Of a DNA stretch of 48,194 nucleotides, positions 39,041-48,082 are shown piece by piece. Source of the stretch: an uncultured Mycoplasmatota bacterium (lineage in GTDB: Bacteria > Bacillota_I > Bacilli_A > RF39 > UBA660). A program made the position numbers and the translations under genes. The stretch is from assembly GCA_900554305.1 (NCBI GenBank), contig USGV01000010.1, positions 1-48,194 of the forward strand. Reading direction: 5' to 3'. The notes beneath the pieces are model-generated. The model had not been told where the DNA came from. It saw only the letters and a program-made list of their open reading frames with translations, and ran no database searches. Position 1 is the stretch's first letter. The number at the start of each line of letters is the position of its first letter.

Positions 39041-39748
39041 TCAAGATACGTTATTGTGATGATAAGATAGAAGATGATAAATAATAGTTGAAAATAAAGC
39101 TCCTGCTAAGGAAGAAAAAAGATAAAAGTTTAATTGACACAATGTATCAAAGTTGACAAATAAATTAGAAATAAATCCACGAGCAGGGTTTACACTGCCA
39201 CCTGTAAACGAAATAGAAATAAATAGTAATAAAAATAGAAGTATTCCTAATAATAATCCCCACATTTTTTTAGACTGAATTTTCTTTTTGATAACAAAAT
39301 AGCTAAATGTAAAAACAAAAGAAGCTATGAACTCTACTAAAATAATTGTATTAAATGAAGAGGAAAACAAAATATGATTGCCAACACCAATAACTAAACT
39401 ATCTAAAAGATTAGGTAAAAGTAGAAGAATAACTAACCCAGATTCTACAGCACCAAGTATTTGTATAAATATAGTAGAAATCATTTTATAAAATGAAATG
39501 TCATTCTTTAGCCACGAAGTAAAAGTAAAAAGAGGATTGATGTCGACATCATAAAATAAATTACACAAACTATAAATAATACCGAAAGAAGTAGCAAATC
39601 CCAAAGCGATAATCAAAACTTTTAAAGAAAAAATAGGAATTGATAGATAATGAATTACAAATAGCTCAATAATACATCCAAATAATAAATATCCAAAACT
39701 ACCTAAAAATTCTAATATTAGTCTTTTCAAGATACCACTTCCTCTCAA
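39041..39748 (-). CDS. MIP/aquaporin-family channel
   Basis: 235 aa with six membrane segments. The second half-loop has the typical N-P-A in G-G-S-V-N-P-A-R-G-F. The first half-loop reads D-V-D-I-N-P-L-F, with Leu in place of Ala. The protein therefore belongs to the aquaporin/glycerol facilitator superfamily, with a divergent first pore motif. It may conduct water, glycerol or another small solute. It is transcribed alone, on the minus strand. Assignment to water versus glycerol channel is not possible by eye. Confidence 0.82.
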   Translation of the reverse strand: MRGSGILKRLILEFLGSFGYLLFGCIIELFVIHYLSIPIFSLKVLIIALGFATSFGIIYSLCNLFYDVDINPLFTFTSWLKNDISFYKMISTIFIQILGAVESGLVILLLLPNLLDSLVIGVGNHILFSSSFNTIILVEFIASFVFTFSYFVIKKKIQSKKMWGLLLGILLFLLLFISISFTGGSVNPARGFISNLFVNFDTLCQLNFYLFSSLAGALFSTIIYHLLSYHHNNVS

Positions 39749-39784
39749 GATTGATATATTATACCATAATTAGTAAAAAGTACA

Positions 39785-39807
39785 ATAAAAAAATCCCCTA
39801 AGGGATT
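39785..39807 (-). terminator. Terminator after the 281-aa gene
   Basis: AATCCC (39792-39797) pairs with GGGATT (39802-39807); on the minus strand TTTTTTT follows. It touches the stop codon at 39806. Confidence 0.7.
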
Positions 39808-40651
39808 ATTTTGAATAATGATTTTCTTTACTAACTTCGAATACTAATTGTGAATTAAAAGAAGGAGCATAATTAATTTGATCACTAAAGAAATAATGAT
39901 TATCATTGACTGGTTTAGGAACCTCTGGATTCTCAACAACAGTAACATTTTTACTATCATACTCTAAATAATGTTGATATCTAGCTAGAGAAAGTAGAGT
40001 ATCTTCAGCCACTTTTTCAACTTCAAATCCTTCTGGCATTGTTCCAAAAGAAACTGTGATATACGCACTGTCTGGTAAAACAGCATTTTCTGTATCAGAA
40101 GGAACAGCATTATAAATCTCTTCTTCGTTATAAGGAACATATTGCATAACTCCGGCTAAAGAATCGGTATCCCAACCTCTCTGATGAAATGTCATCTGCA
40201 TAGATTTTAGCAATGCCTCAGAATGATTAGCAGTACCTGCCTGGCAAGGTCCAATAAAAGCAACACCTTCTCCAGCAATCATTTGCTGATCTAAAGTAAT
40301 AACAGTAGCATTTTCATATATCAAATTATCGTTTTGCTTAGAGGTTGTAAATTGCAGTCCTTTATCTTTTAATGATTCACAAACCTCGCTGAAAAATGCA
40401 TTACCACAATCGTTATCATTGAAAATAAGGTTTAAATCATTAATGTCATCAATAGATACTTCAACTGTGTGATCAGGTAGCAAAGTATCTGCATTCTGTT
40501 TTGCTTCTTGTTCTAAAGATGGGCTTGGAACACCACTAAGTGCACCAGCAAGAATAAATCCAGTGGTCCCACCAGCAACCGCTACATTTCTTATAGTTTT
40601 ATTCAAGTTGGAATTTCCTTTCGGAAAAGTTTCAGGATTTCCCTGTGCCAT
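39806..40651 (-). CDS. Hypothetical membrane-anchored protein, 281 aa
   Basis: Not recognised. A short polar N-terminus (M-A-Q-G-N-P-E-T-F-P-K-G-N) precedes one hydrophobic segment at about residues 23-45 (V-A-V-A-G-G-T-T-G-F-I-L-A-G-A-L-S-G-V). The rest is acidic and probably extracytoplasmic. The middle contains V-A-F-I-G-P-C-Q-A-G and H-S-E-A-L-L-K-S-M-Q. GAGGTG precedes ATG 40651. Three cysteines (N-D-C-G, E-V-C-E, G-P-C-Q) could form a disulfide outside the cell. It is divergent from the YerB-like gene. Confidence 0.6.
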   Translation of the reverse strand: MAQGNPETFPKGNSNLNKTIRNVAVAGGTTGFILAGALSGVPSPSLEQEAKQNADTLLPDHTVEVSIDDINDLNLIFNDNDCGNAFFSEVCESLKDKGLQFTTSKQNDNLIYENATVITLDQQMIAGEGVAFIGPCQAGTANHSEALLKSMQMTFHQRGWDTDSLAGVMQYVPYNEEEIYNAVPSDTENAVLPDSAYITVSFGTMPEGFEVEKVAEDTLLSLARYQHYLEYDSKNVTVVENPEVPKPVNDNHYFFSDQINYAPSFNSQLVFEVSKENHYSK

Positions 40652-40798
40652 AGTATCACCTCAATTAAATTATATAAGAGTAAAAATGCAAAGTCAAAGA
40701 GCTTGACATAAGTTGTCGCAAAAAAATATTTTGAAAATGTAAATAACGTAAACAACAGAAAAAGTATGATAAAATAAGTCCATAGAGGAGTGTTGTGA

Positions 40799-41902
40799 AT
40801 GGAGAGAAAAAAGAAAAAAATAACGAGAAAGAATATAATTATTGGCATAATATTTTTAATTATTATTTTAGGAATGTTAGGATATATTTACGTAACATAT
40901 ATAAATAAAGAAACACCCAGTAAAAAACAGAAAAAAGAACCAGAAGTAGAAGAGAAAAAATTAACAATAGTAGACGAAGACAGCAATCAAAGACCTATCG
41001 CAGTAATGATTGATAATAATATAGGAAATGGTCGACATGCGGGACTTCAAGAATCATATATTAATTATGAAATTATTGTAGAGGGAGGACTTACCAGAAT
41101 TATGGCTGTATTTAAAGATAAAGACGTATCTTTGATAGGACCAGTCCGTAGTTCAAGACACTATTTTTTAGATTATGCTCTTGAAAGTGATGCAATTTAT
41201 GCGCATTATGGTTGGAGTACCTATGCCCAAAATGACATAAAATCACTAGGGGTTAATAATATTAACGGTTTATATGATGAAGCACCTTTTTGGAGAGATA
41301 AGTCTATAGCAGCACCTCACAATGTATTTACTTCTACAGAAAAATTATATGCATATGCCGAACAAAAAAATTACAACACAACAACAACTGATTGGAAACT
41401 ATTAAACTATACAACTGATGAAGTTAATTTAAGTGACCCCATTTCAACTACAACACAAGTAAATCCAGAAACAGGAGAAAAAGAAAAAGTGCCTGTCACA
41501 AGAGATGGATTATTAACAGCCAATTCAGTAGTAATACCATACTCTTATTATCAAACAAGAAGTTATACGTATGATGCCGAAAGAAAAGTATATTTAAGAT
41601 TTATGAACGATACACCTCATATAGATAAATCATCTGGTCAGCAACTATATTACAAGAATATCATTATAGAGCAGGTAAGAAACTCACAACTAGATAGTGA
41701 AGGAAGACAAGACTTAGATACTACAGGAAGTGGTAATGGATATTACATTACTAATGGATATGCTGTTCCAATTTACTGGACAAAATCATCAAGAAGTGCT
41801 AAAACTATATATACATACAGTGATGGCAGTGAAGTAGAAATTAATGATGGCAACACATTTGTTCAAATTATGCCAACAACATTTACACCTACCATCAGCT
41901 AA
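40799..41902 (+). CDS. DUF3048 (YerB-like) membrane-anchored protein
   Basis: 367 aa. A basic N-terminus and one membrane helix (about residues 12-34) lead to an outside domain. The DUF3048 features are clear: R-P-I-A-V-M-I-D-N near the start, then Y-E-I-I-V-E-G-G-L-T-R, L-I-G-P-V-R-S-S-R and Y-A-H-Y-G-W-S. A C-terminal segment with G-Y-A-V-P-I-Y-W-T-K belongs to the same family. B. subtilis YerB is a lipoprotein; here there is no lipobox Cys. Function is not known. GAGGAG precedes the ATG, and gpsA follows 13 bp later. Confidence 0.87.
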   Translation: MERKKKKITRKNIIIGIIFLIIILGMLGYIYVTYINKETPSKKQKKEPEVEEKKLTIVDEDSNQRPIAVMIDNNIGNGRHAGLQESYINYEIIVEGGLTRIMAVFKDKDVSLIGPVRSSRHYFLDYALESDAIYAHYGWSTYAQNDIKSLGVNNINGLYDEAPFWRDKSIAAPHNVFTSTEKLYAYAEQKNYNTTTTDWKLLNYTTDEVNLSDPISTTTQVNPETGEKEKVPVTRDGLLTANSVVIPYSYYQTRSYTYDAERKVYLRFMNDTPHIDKSSGQQLYYKNIIIEQVRNSQLDSEGRQDLDTTGSGNGYYITNGYAVPIYWTKSSRSAKTIYTYSDGSEVEINDGNTFVQIMPTTFTPTIS

Positions 41903-41915
41903 GAAAGGATTGTTT

Positions 41916-42890
41916 ATGAAAGTAGGATTATTTGGCTGTGGAGCTTATGGAATGGCTTTAAGCAGTATTATGATAGAAAACAATTGTGATATTACAATGT
42001 GGACAAAATTCGAAGAGGAAAAAAAGAATTTAGAAGAGACTAGAAAAAACGAAAAGTTAATTCCTAATTTTTCTATTTCAGAAAAGATAAAATTAACAAC
42101 CAGTGTAGAAGAATGCATTAAAGATAAAGATTTATTAGTGATTGCCATACCAGCAGCATTTATTGATTCTCTAGCTTTAGAAATGAAACCATATATTAAA
42201 GACAATCATATTGTAATTGCAACTAAAGGAATCGAACAAGAAACAGGTTTGTTTATTCACCAAATATTAGAAAAACACTTAGATACTAAAAACTTAGCAG
42301 TAATTAGTGGTCCCTCTTTTGCAGTAGACTTAGTAACAAAAATGCCTGCCGGATTAACATTAGCAACACAAAATGAGGAAACAGAACGCTTAACAAAAGA
42401 AGCGCTTGCTAACCGTTATATCAAGTTACGCGCTACCAAAGATATAATAGGAACCGAAATCTGTGGCTCAATCAAGAATGTAATCGCTCTATCTGCTGGA
42501 ATGTTAGCAGGACTTGGAGCTAACGATTCAACAACAGCCATGCTTTTAACAGAGGCAAGTCATGATATGAGAGAAATAATTAATGCTTTTGATGGAGATA
42601 AACAGACCGTACTATCATTCGCAGGATTTGGAGATTTACTATTAACATGTACTTCAGTAAAAAGCAGAAACTTTAGTTTTGGAAAATTGCTAGGAGAAAA
42701 GCGTTCAAAAGAAGAAATTGATGAATATTTATCACATACGACAGTAGAAGGCTTCTATACATTAGAATCCATTTATAAATTATTAAAAGATAAGCAGGTA
42801 TCAATTCCAATCATCGATTTAATTTACGATATTGCAGTAGAAGGAAAAGAGCCAGAATCATTATTAACATTTCTTGTGGAAAAAGAATAA
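41916..42890 (+). CDS. gpsA: NAD(P)+-dependent glycerol-3-phosphate dehydrogenase
   Basis: 324 aa from ATG 41916, with AAAGGA upstream; an ATG at 41844 in frame is inside the previous gene. The Rossmann motif is V-G-L-F-G-C-G-A-Y-G (GxGxxG variant with Cys). I-A-T-K-G-I-E and V-I-S-G-P-S-F-A follow, with the catalytic Lys in E-I-C-G-S-I-K-N-V and S-R-N-F-S-F-G near the end. It reduces dihydroxyacetone phosphate to sn-glycerol-3-phosphate, the backbone for phospholipids. This links it to the phosphatidyltransferase at 28495-29343 in lipid synthesis, though not in one operon. Confidence 0.96.
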   Translation: MKVGLFGCGAYGMALSSIMIENNCDITMWTKFEEEKKNLEETRKNEKLIPNFSISEKIKLTTSVEECIKDKDLLVIAIPAAFIDSLALEMKPYIKDNHIVIATKGIEQETGLFIHQILEKHLDTKNLAVISGPSFAVDLVTKMPAGLTLATQNEETERLTKEALANRYIKLRATKDIIGTEICGSIKNVIALSAGMLAGLGANDSTTAMLLTEASHDMREIINAFDGDKQTVLSFAGFGDLLLTCTSVKSRNFSFGKLLGEKRSKEEIDEYLSHTTVEGFYTLESIYKLLKDKQVSIPIIDLIYDIAVEGKEPESLLTFLVEKE

Positions 42891-42901
42891 TAGAAAAAGA
42901 G

Positions 42902-42926
42902 GTGGAAAATCTTTTCCACTTTTTTT
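42902..42926 (+). terminator. Terminator after gpsA
   Basis: GTGGAAAA-TC-TTTTCCAC followed by T7. Confidence 0.88.
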
Positions 42927-42972
42927 GTGGAAAAATTATGATATAATAATAAATACTGGAAGGAGAGAAGTT

Positions 42973-44178
42973 ATGTCTGCGTATAAAATCCCAATTACTA
43001 CTGCTTTTATCTTCTTTCCTTTAATTGCTTTTGTTTTTACATTACCATTCTTAATATATCAATATAGAAAGTACGGTTCAATTCCCTTTTTAAGAAGTAC
43101 CATTTTCTATAGTTTTATTCTATATTTATTATGTACTTACTTTTTAGTAATTCTTCCTCTCCCATCGATAGAAGAAGTAAAGGTGTTAACAACTCCAACT
43201 ACTCAATTAATTCCATTCGACTTTATTAGAGACTTATTAAATATATCATTTAATTGGAAAGAGCTACCTTCTTATATCAATCTAATTCAAAGTCCTCCCT
43301 TTTATATAGCTGCTTTCAATGTTTTACTAACGCTTCCCTTCGGATTTTATTTAAGGTACTATTTTGAATGTAAATGGTATAAGGCGTTGATATTTGGATT
43401 TTTATTAAGTCTATTTTTTGAATTAACACAACTAACCGGACTATATGGAATTTATCCAAGACCATATCGTTTATTTGATGTAGACGATCTAATACTAAAT
43501 ACCCTGGGGACAATGATAGGATACTTAATTACTCCATTAATCGCAATAATACTACCAACTAGAAAAGAATTAGATGAAAAAAGTTTTGAGAAAGGAAAAA
43601 AAGTAACTTTTTTTCGAAGAGCTCTATCTTATCTTATAGACTTTTTCTTTCTAGTGGTTATGTTTATAGTAATGAGTATTCTATTGCATACCACATCATT
43701 GACAAGGTATATTCCTATAATTACTCTTTTACTATATTATTTAGTAATACCAATAATCACAAATGGAAAAACATTAGGAAAAATGATATTAAGATTACAA
43801 GTAGTAGCAGAAGAAAATAGTAAATTTCAGCGAGTAAAAATAGGAGTTAGATATTTATTAAGTTACATATTATTTTATTACCAATTTATATTAATCAATT
43901 TATTAGAGCGAATAAAAACAAATAATGATATATTAGAAATAATAAGTGCTAGTATTATCATAATATTAAAGGTATACTTTTGGTTGAATATATTAAGTAT
44001 CCTATACAATCTAGCCAAAAAGCAAAAAAAGTTTTTATATGAAAGATTAACAAAAACAAAAATTATTTCAACGATAGAATATGAAAGAGAAGAAACAACA
44101 ATATCCGAAGAGGAGAATAAAAAAGAGGAAAGGGAGAAGAAAAATGTTAGAGTTAAAAAAGATAAAAAAAAGTTATAA
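42973..44178 (+). CDS. VanZ-RDD fusion membrane protein
   Basis: 401 aa from ATG 42973, with GGAGAG upstream. A VanZ-like part (about residues 1-190) shows P-F-D-F-I-R-D and the motif F-D-V-D-D-L-I-L-N-T-L-G. An RDD domain (about 205-350) begins F-F-R-R-A-L-S-Y-L-I-D-F and contains N-G-K-T-L-G-K. The tail is highly charged (E-E-E-N-K-K-E-E-R-E-K). VanZ proteins confer low-level glycopeptide or lipoglycopeptide tolerance in some Gram-positives; RDD proteins include Na+/H+ antiporters. Its 3' end overlaps the MacB-type gene by 35 bp, suggesting one operon for envelope stress. Confidence 0.85.
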   Translation: MSAYKIPITTAFIFFPLIAFVFTLPFLIYQYRKYGSIPFLRSTIFYSFILYLLCTYFLVILPLPSIEEVKVLTTPTTQLIPFDFIRDLLNISFNWKELPSYINLIQSPPFYIAAFNVLLTLPFGFYLRYYFECKWYKALIFGFLLSLFFELTQLTGLYGIYPRPYRLFDVDDLILNTLGTMIGYLITPLIAIILPTRKELDEKSFEKGKKVTFFRRALSYLIDFFFLVVMFIVMSILLHTTSLTRYIPIITLLLYYLVIPIITNGKTLGKMILRLQVVAEENSKFQRVKIGVRYLLSYILFYYQFILINLLERIKTNNDILEIISASIIIILKVYFWLNILSILYNLAKKQKKFLYERLTKTKIISTIEYEREETTISEEENKKEEREKKNVRVKKDKKKL

Positions 44179-46474
44179 AACCGGAAATTTTGTTCAACAA
44201 GCTTTAAATGATGTAAGTCTACAATTTAGGAAAAATGAATTTGTAAGTATTCTAGGACCAAGTGGCAGTGGAAAAACGACGTTATTAAATATTATTGGTG
44301 GTCTAGATCATTATGATACGGGAGATTTAATCATCAATAATAGATCTACCAAGAATTACAAAGAAAATGATTGGAATGCTTATCGCAATAATTGTATTGG
44401 CTTTATTTTCCAAAACTACAATTTAATTAGTCATATTTCAATATTAGAAAATGTAGAGATGGGAATGACTTTAAGTGGAGTTTCATCAAAAGAAAAGAGA
44501 AAACGTGCTAAAGATGTATTAAAACGAGTAGGATTAAGTGAACATGCACATAAAAAACCTAATCAATTATCAGGTGGTCAAATGCAACGTGTAGCAATTG
44601 CCAGAGCTTTAGCAAATAATCCAGATATTATATTAGCTGATGAACCAACGGGAGCTCTAGATACTAAAACTAGTGAGCAAATTATGGAATTAATTAAAGA
44701 AATTTCCAAAGATAAATTGGTTATTATGGTAACTCATAATAGAGAATTAGCAGAAAAATATTCCACAAGAATTGTGGAATTAAAAGATGGAAAATTGTTA
44801 ACAGATTCAAATCCAGTAGAAAAAGAAGAGAAAAACCAAAAAGAGTTTATGATTAAGAAAACAGCAATGAGTTTTTGGACCGCTCTAAAATTGTCGTTTA
44901 ATAATATTAAAACGAAAAAGGGAAGAACAGCATTAACCGCTTTTGCTTCTTCTATAGGAATTATAGGCATTGCATTAATCTTATCTTTATCTAATGGATT
45001 TCAAACAAAAATTGATGAATATGAAGAAGACACTTTATCCCAAATGCCAATAACAATTAGTACTCAGGCTATGAACATGAATGAAGAAACAATGCAAGAA
45101 ATCATGGAAAGTCATGGGAAGCATAAAGAGTACTCAAACAAAAAAGTTGTTTACCCAAGAGAAAATGAATTAGAGACAATGTTACATATAAATAAAATAG
45201 ATGAAGAATATGTGAATTACATAGAATCTATTGATAAAAACAAATTAAATGCTATCGGTTATGAATATGGAACAACACTAAATGTAGTAACTCAAAAAAG
45301 TGATGGTACTTATGCCTTAGTACCCACAGCTACTAACTACTCTATGTCAACAACATCTATGACAGGAGTTATGGGATGGAGCATATATCCAGAAAGTATG
45401 AGCAAACAAAGTTCATTAGAGAAAGATTATGACGTATTAGCAGGAAAAATCAACGATGATGAACCTGGAGTTGTAATTGCTGTAAATTCAAGAAACGAAC
45501 TAGATAAAGCAACTTTAGAACAATTAGGATTTGATGTTAGTAAAAAGCTATCATTCGATGATATCCTAAACAAAGAATTTAAAGTAATACCAAATGATAT
45601 ATATTATAAAGAAATAAATAAATATTTTGTACCAGACCAAAATTATCAAAAAATGTATGAAAATGGTGATTCCATTACAATTCAAATACAAGCAATTATT
45701 CGTGAAAAAGAAGGAAAAAAAGAATTAACGCAATCAGGGATTTATTATAACTCTGCATTAGTCGATAAAGTAATTGAAGAAAATAAAGACAGTGAAATAG
45801 TAAATCGTCAAAAAGAAGTTGATTACAATGTACTAACTGGACAAGCTTTTGACAAAACAACATCAACTGTGACAAAAGATAATATTTTAGGTGTACTAGG
45901 TGCAGAAGTAACTCCATCAATTATCTATCTTTATCCAAAGGATTTTGATACTAAGGATTATATAACCAATTATTTAGATGACTATAATAAAGATAAAAAA
46001 GATATAGACCAAGTATTATATACAGATTATGCCGCTATGATTAGTAGCTTATCGGGAAGTATTATGGATGCAGTTACGTATGTACTAATTGCCTTCTCAT
46101 CTATTTCGCTAGTAGTATCATGTATTATGATTGCTATTATTACTTATATCTCAGTGTTAGAAAGAACAAAGGAAATTGGAATACTACGTGCACTAGGTGC
46201 TAGAAAGAAAGACATTAAACGAGTATTTAATGCAGAAACCTTTTTAGTCGGAATATTTTCTGGCTTATTAGGAATTGTTATTGCAGAAATATTAACATTC
46301 CCAACGAACCGAATTATAGAAAAGTTATCAGAATTACCAAATGTTGCACAATTAAATCCAATTCATGCTATAATATTAGTAATAGTAAGTGTAACTCTAA
46401 CGGTAATCGGTGGTTTAATACCAGCAAGTATTGCATCTAAAAAAGATCCGGTGGAAGCACTTAGAACAGAATAA
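44144..46474 (+). CDS. MacB-type ABC transporter, ATPase fused to FtsX-like permease
   Basis: 776 aa from ATG 44144, with GGGAGA upstream. The N-terminal ATPase (about 1-225) has G-P-S-G-S-G-K-T-T, Q-L-S-G-G-Q-M-Q-R and I-I-L-A-D-E-P-T-G-A-L-D. The permease part has one helix just after it (about 265-285), a large outer domain of about 350 residues, and three C-terminal helices with the FtsX-like E-R-T-K-E-I-G-I-L-R-A-L-G-A. This is a type VII, mechanotransmission-type transporter of the MacB/BceAB superfamily, for antimicrobial peptides or lipoprotein-linked processes. It overlaps the VanZ-RDD gene. A DUF308 gene follows after 10 bp. Confidence 0.92.
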   Translation: MLELKKIKKSYKTGNFVQQALNDVSLQFRKNEFVSILGPSGSGKTTLLNIIGGLDHYDTGDLIINNRSTKNYKENDWNAYRNNCIGFIFQNYNLISHISILENVEMGMTLSGVSSKEKRKRAKDVLKRVGLSEHAHKKPNQLSGGQMQRVAIARALANNPDIILADEPTGALDTKTSEQIMELIKEISKDKLVIMVTHNRELAEKYSTRIVELKDGKLLTDSNPVEKEEKNQKEFMIKKTAMSFWTALKLSFNNIKTKKGRTALTAFASSIGIIGIALILSLSNGFQTKIDEYEEDTLSQMPITISTQAMNMNEETMQEIMESHGKHKEYSNKKVVYPRENELETMLHINKIDEEYVNYIESIDKNKLNAIGYEYGTTLNVVTQKSDGTYALVPTATNYSMSTTSMTGVMGWSIYPESMSKQSSLEKDYDVLAGKINDDEPGVVIAVNSRNELDKATLEQLGFDVSKKLSFDDILNKEFKVIPNDIYYKEINKYFVPDQNYQKMYENGDSITIQIQAIIREKEGKKELTQSGIYYNSALVDKVIEENKDSEIVNRQKEVDYNVLTGQAFDKTTSTVTKDNILGVLGAEVTPSIIYLYPKDFDTKDYITNYLDDYNKDKKDIDQVLYTDYAAMISSLSGSIMDAVTYVLIAFSSISLVVSCIMIAIITYISVLERTKEIGILRALGARKKDIKRVFNAETFLVGIFSGLLGIVIAEILTFPTNRIIEKLSELPNVAQLNPIHAIILVIVSVTLTVIGGLIPASIASKKDPVEALRTE

Positions 46475-46484
46475 GGAGAAAAAT

Positions 46485-47153
46485 ATGGAACGATTTATGA
46501 AGAAATTTTTGAGATCATCAATTATAACGTCCGCAATATTAATAATTTTAGGCTTGTTATTAATCTACAAGTCAGAGAATACTATTATGACTATTTCTTA
46601 TATTATTGGTGGAGTTTTAATAGCGATTGGAGTATTAGCATTAATTAGATATGTAAGAAATGGAGAAAGTCCAGCTTTACGTAATGAGTTAGATATTGTT
46701 TATGGGATAGTTACAGTAATTTTTGGAATAGTTATTATCAAAAATTACCACGCAATTGCTAGTATCATCCCAGCCGTAATTGGCATTGCTATTATTATAA
46801 GCAGTGCAGGAAAATTAAATTATGCATTTCAATTAAAGTCGGATGAAAACAGACTTTGGAAAACTACAATGGTAATATCAATAATTAGCACACTTTGCGG
46901 TGTAATCCTGCTATTTAATCCGTTTAAAGCAGCCATAGGAATCATGAAAATAATCGGAATCTTTATTATTATATATGCCGTGTTAGATATTATATCTACT
47001 CTTGCTATTAAAAGTAGTGTAACGAAAATAAGAAAGGCTATGGAAGAAACAATTACAGATGCAGAAATCATTAGCGAAGATGATAATAAAAAAAATAGCA
47101 CAAAAAATAAAACGTCAAAAAGAAAATCAAAAAAAAGAAATCAAGACAAATAA
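46485..47153 (+). CDS. DUF308 (HdeD-like) membrane protein
   Basis: 222 aa from ATG 46485, with AAGGAG upstream. Six predicted membrane helices occupy about residues 10-185; I-L-G-L-L-L-I-Y and I-G-V-L-A-L-I-R-Y-V-R alternate with short loops, a DUF308/HdeD pattern. A strongly basic Lys-rich tail follows (N-K-K-N-S-T-K-N-K-T-S-K). HdeD in E. coli is linked to acid stress. Its 10-bp spacing behind the MacB-type gene suggests cotranscription. Confidence 0.78.
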   Translation: MERFMKKFLRSSIITSAILIILGLLLIYKSENTIMTISYIIGGVLIAIGVLALIRYVRNGESPALRNELDIVYGIVTVIFGIVIIKNYHAIASIIPAVIGIAIIISSAGKLNYAFQLKSDENRLWKTTMVISIISTLCGVILLFNPFKAAIGIMKIIGIFIIIYAVLDIISTLAIKSSVTKIRKAMEETITDAEIISEDDNKKNSTKNKTSKRKSKKRNQDK

Positions 47154-47167
47154 GGGGAGGTTTATAG

Positions 47168-47338
47168 ATGAACAAGTTATTACTTATCGCCACTTTTTCG
47201 GAAACAATTGAAAAGTGGAATGAAAAGTTAGATTCTATAGCCTCAGAATATATGGATAGTCCTTTTTTTGGAGCCTTAGTCGTAATCGTAGTATTTATCT
47301 TTGGATTTTGGGCAATTTCTTATTTAACAAAAAAGTAA
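47168..47338 (+). CDS. Small single-pass membrane protein, 56 aa
   Basis: ATG 47168 follows GGGGAGG eight bases upstream, a near-ideal RBS. The product has an amphipathic N-terminal half (F-S-E-T-I-E-K-W-N-E-K-L-D) and a C-terminal membrane helix (G-A-L-V-V-I-V-V-F-I-F-G-F-W-A-I). It ends Y-L-T-K-K. It lies 14 bp after the DUF308 gene and directly before a strong terminator, so it is the last gene of the VanZ-RDD/MacB/DUF308 unit and may be a small accessory subunit. Confidence 0.7.
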   Translation: MNKLLLIATFSETIEKWNEKLDSIASEYMDSPFFGALVVIVVFIFGFWAISYLTKK

Positions 47339-47370
47339 AAAGAATGTATAAAATCATACATTCTTTTTTT
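47337..47370 (+). terminator. Terminator of the VanZ-RDD/MacB/DUF308 operon
   Basis: AAAGAATGTAT-AAAATC-ATACATTCTTT followed by T residues, overlapping the stop of the 56-aa gene. Confidence 0.88.
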
Positions 47371-47424
47371 CTCGGTTGAAAAAGCTTAGAAAAAAAGTTA
47401 TAATACAAAAGAAGCGAGGTAAAA

Positions 47425-47979
47425 ATGGAGGAAGAAAAATTAGAAATAGGAAAAAAGTATCAGATTCATAGTTACAAACATGATAGTAAAATACATCGTT
47501 CTTGGGATGAAGCAATTCTATTAGATATAAAAGATGATTATCTAATCTTTGGAAATGATAAAACAAAGGTAACGGAATCTGATGGAAGAACATGGCATAC
47601 AAAAGAGCCAGCGGTTTTATATTTCTTTAGAAACCAATGGTTTAATATTATTGGCCAATGTAAAAAAAATGGAATCTATTATTATTGCAATATTGCCTCT
47701 CCTTATATAATAGAAGAAGGAACCATTAAATATATTGATTACGACTTAGACTTGCGAGTATTTCCGGATGGTAGTTTTAAAGTACTAGATAGAGGGGAAT
47801 ATAAATATCACAAATCTATTATGCATTACTCAGATGATTTGGATATGATACTAAAATCAGAGCTTACCTCATTAATAGAATTGGTTAGAAATAAAGCAAC
47901 AATGTTTAATGCAGAAACAATAGAGAAATATAATCATATATATAATGAAATAAAACGACAAAAAAAAGAGGCGAAGTAA
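47425..47979 (+). CDS. DUF402 family protein (Ntdp-like)
   Basis: 184 aa. The DUF402 pattern is clear: Y-K-H-D-S-K-I-H-R-S-W early, then R-T-W-H-T-K-E-P-A-V-L-Y-F, W-F-N-I-I, Y-Y-Y-C-N-I-A-S-P and Y-I-D-Y-D-L-D-L-R-V-F-P-D-G. The conserved Asp and Tyr residues match those of the staphylococcal nucleoside tri- and diphosphatase Ntdp/SACOL1889-type enzymes. It likely hydrolyses NTP or NDP with metal. GAGG precedes the ATG. It is the last protein gene before the rRNA-type promoter. Confidence 0.88.
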   Translation: MEEEKLEIGKKYQIHSYKHDSKIHRSWDEAILLDIKDDYLIFGNDKTKVTESDGRTWHTKEPAVLYFFRNQWFNIIGQCKKNGIYYYCNIASPYIIEEGTIKYIDYDLDLRVFPDGSFKVLDRGEYKYHKSIMHYSDDLDMILKSELTSLIELVRNKATMFNAETIEKYNHIYNEIKRQKKEAK

Positions 47980-47999
47980 AGAACAAAGGTTCTTTTTTT
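47978..47999 (+). terminator. Terminator after the DUF402 gene
   Basis: AAAGAAC-AAAG-GTTCTTT followed by T residues. Confidence 0.8.
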
Positions 48000-48082
48000 A
48001 TTGTAAAAATAGCAAAAAGTCAGTTTAAAAAGATATAAAATATAAAAAAAACAAAAAAAGTGAAAAAAATGTGAAAAATTTG

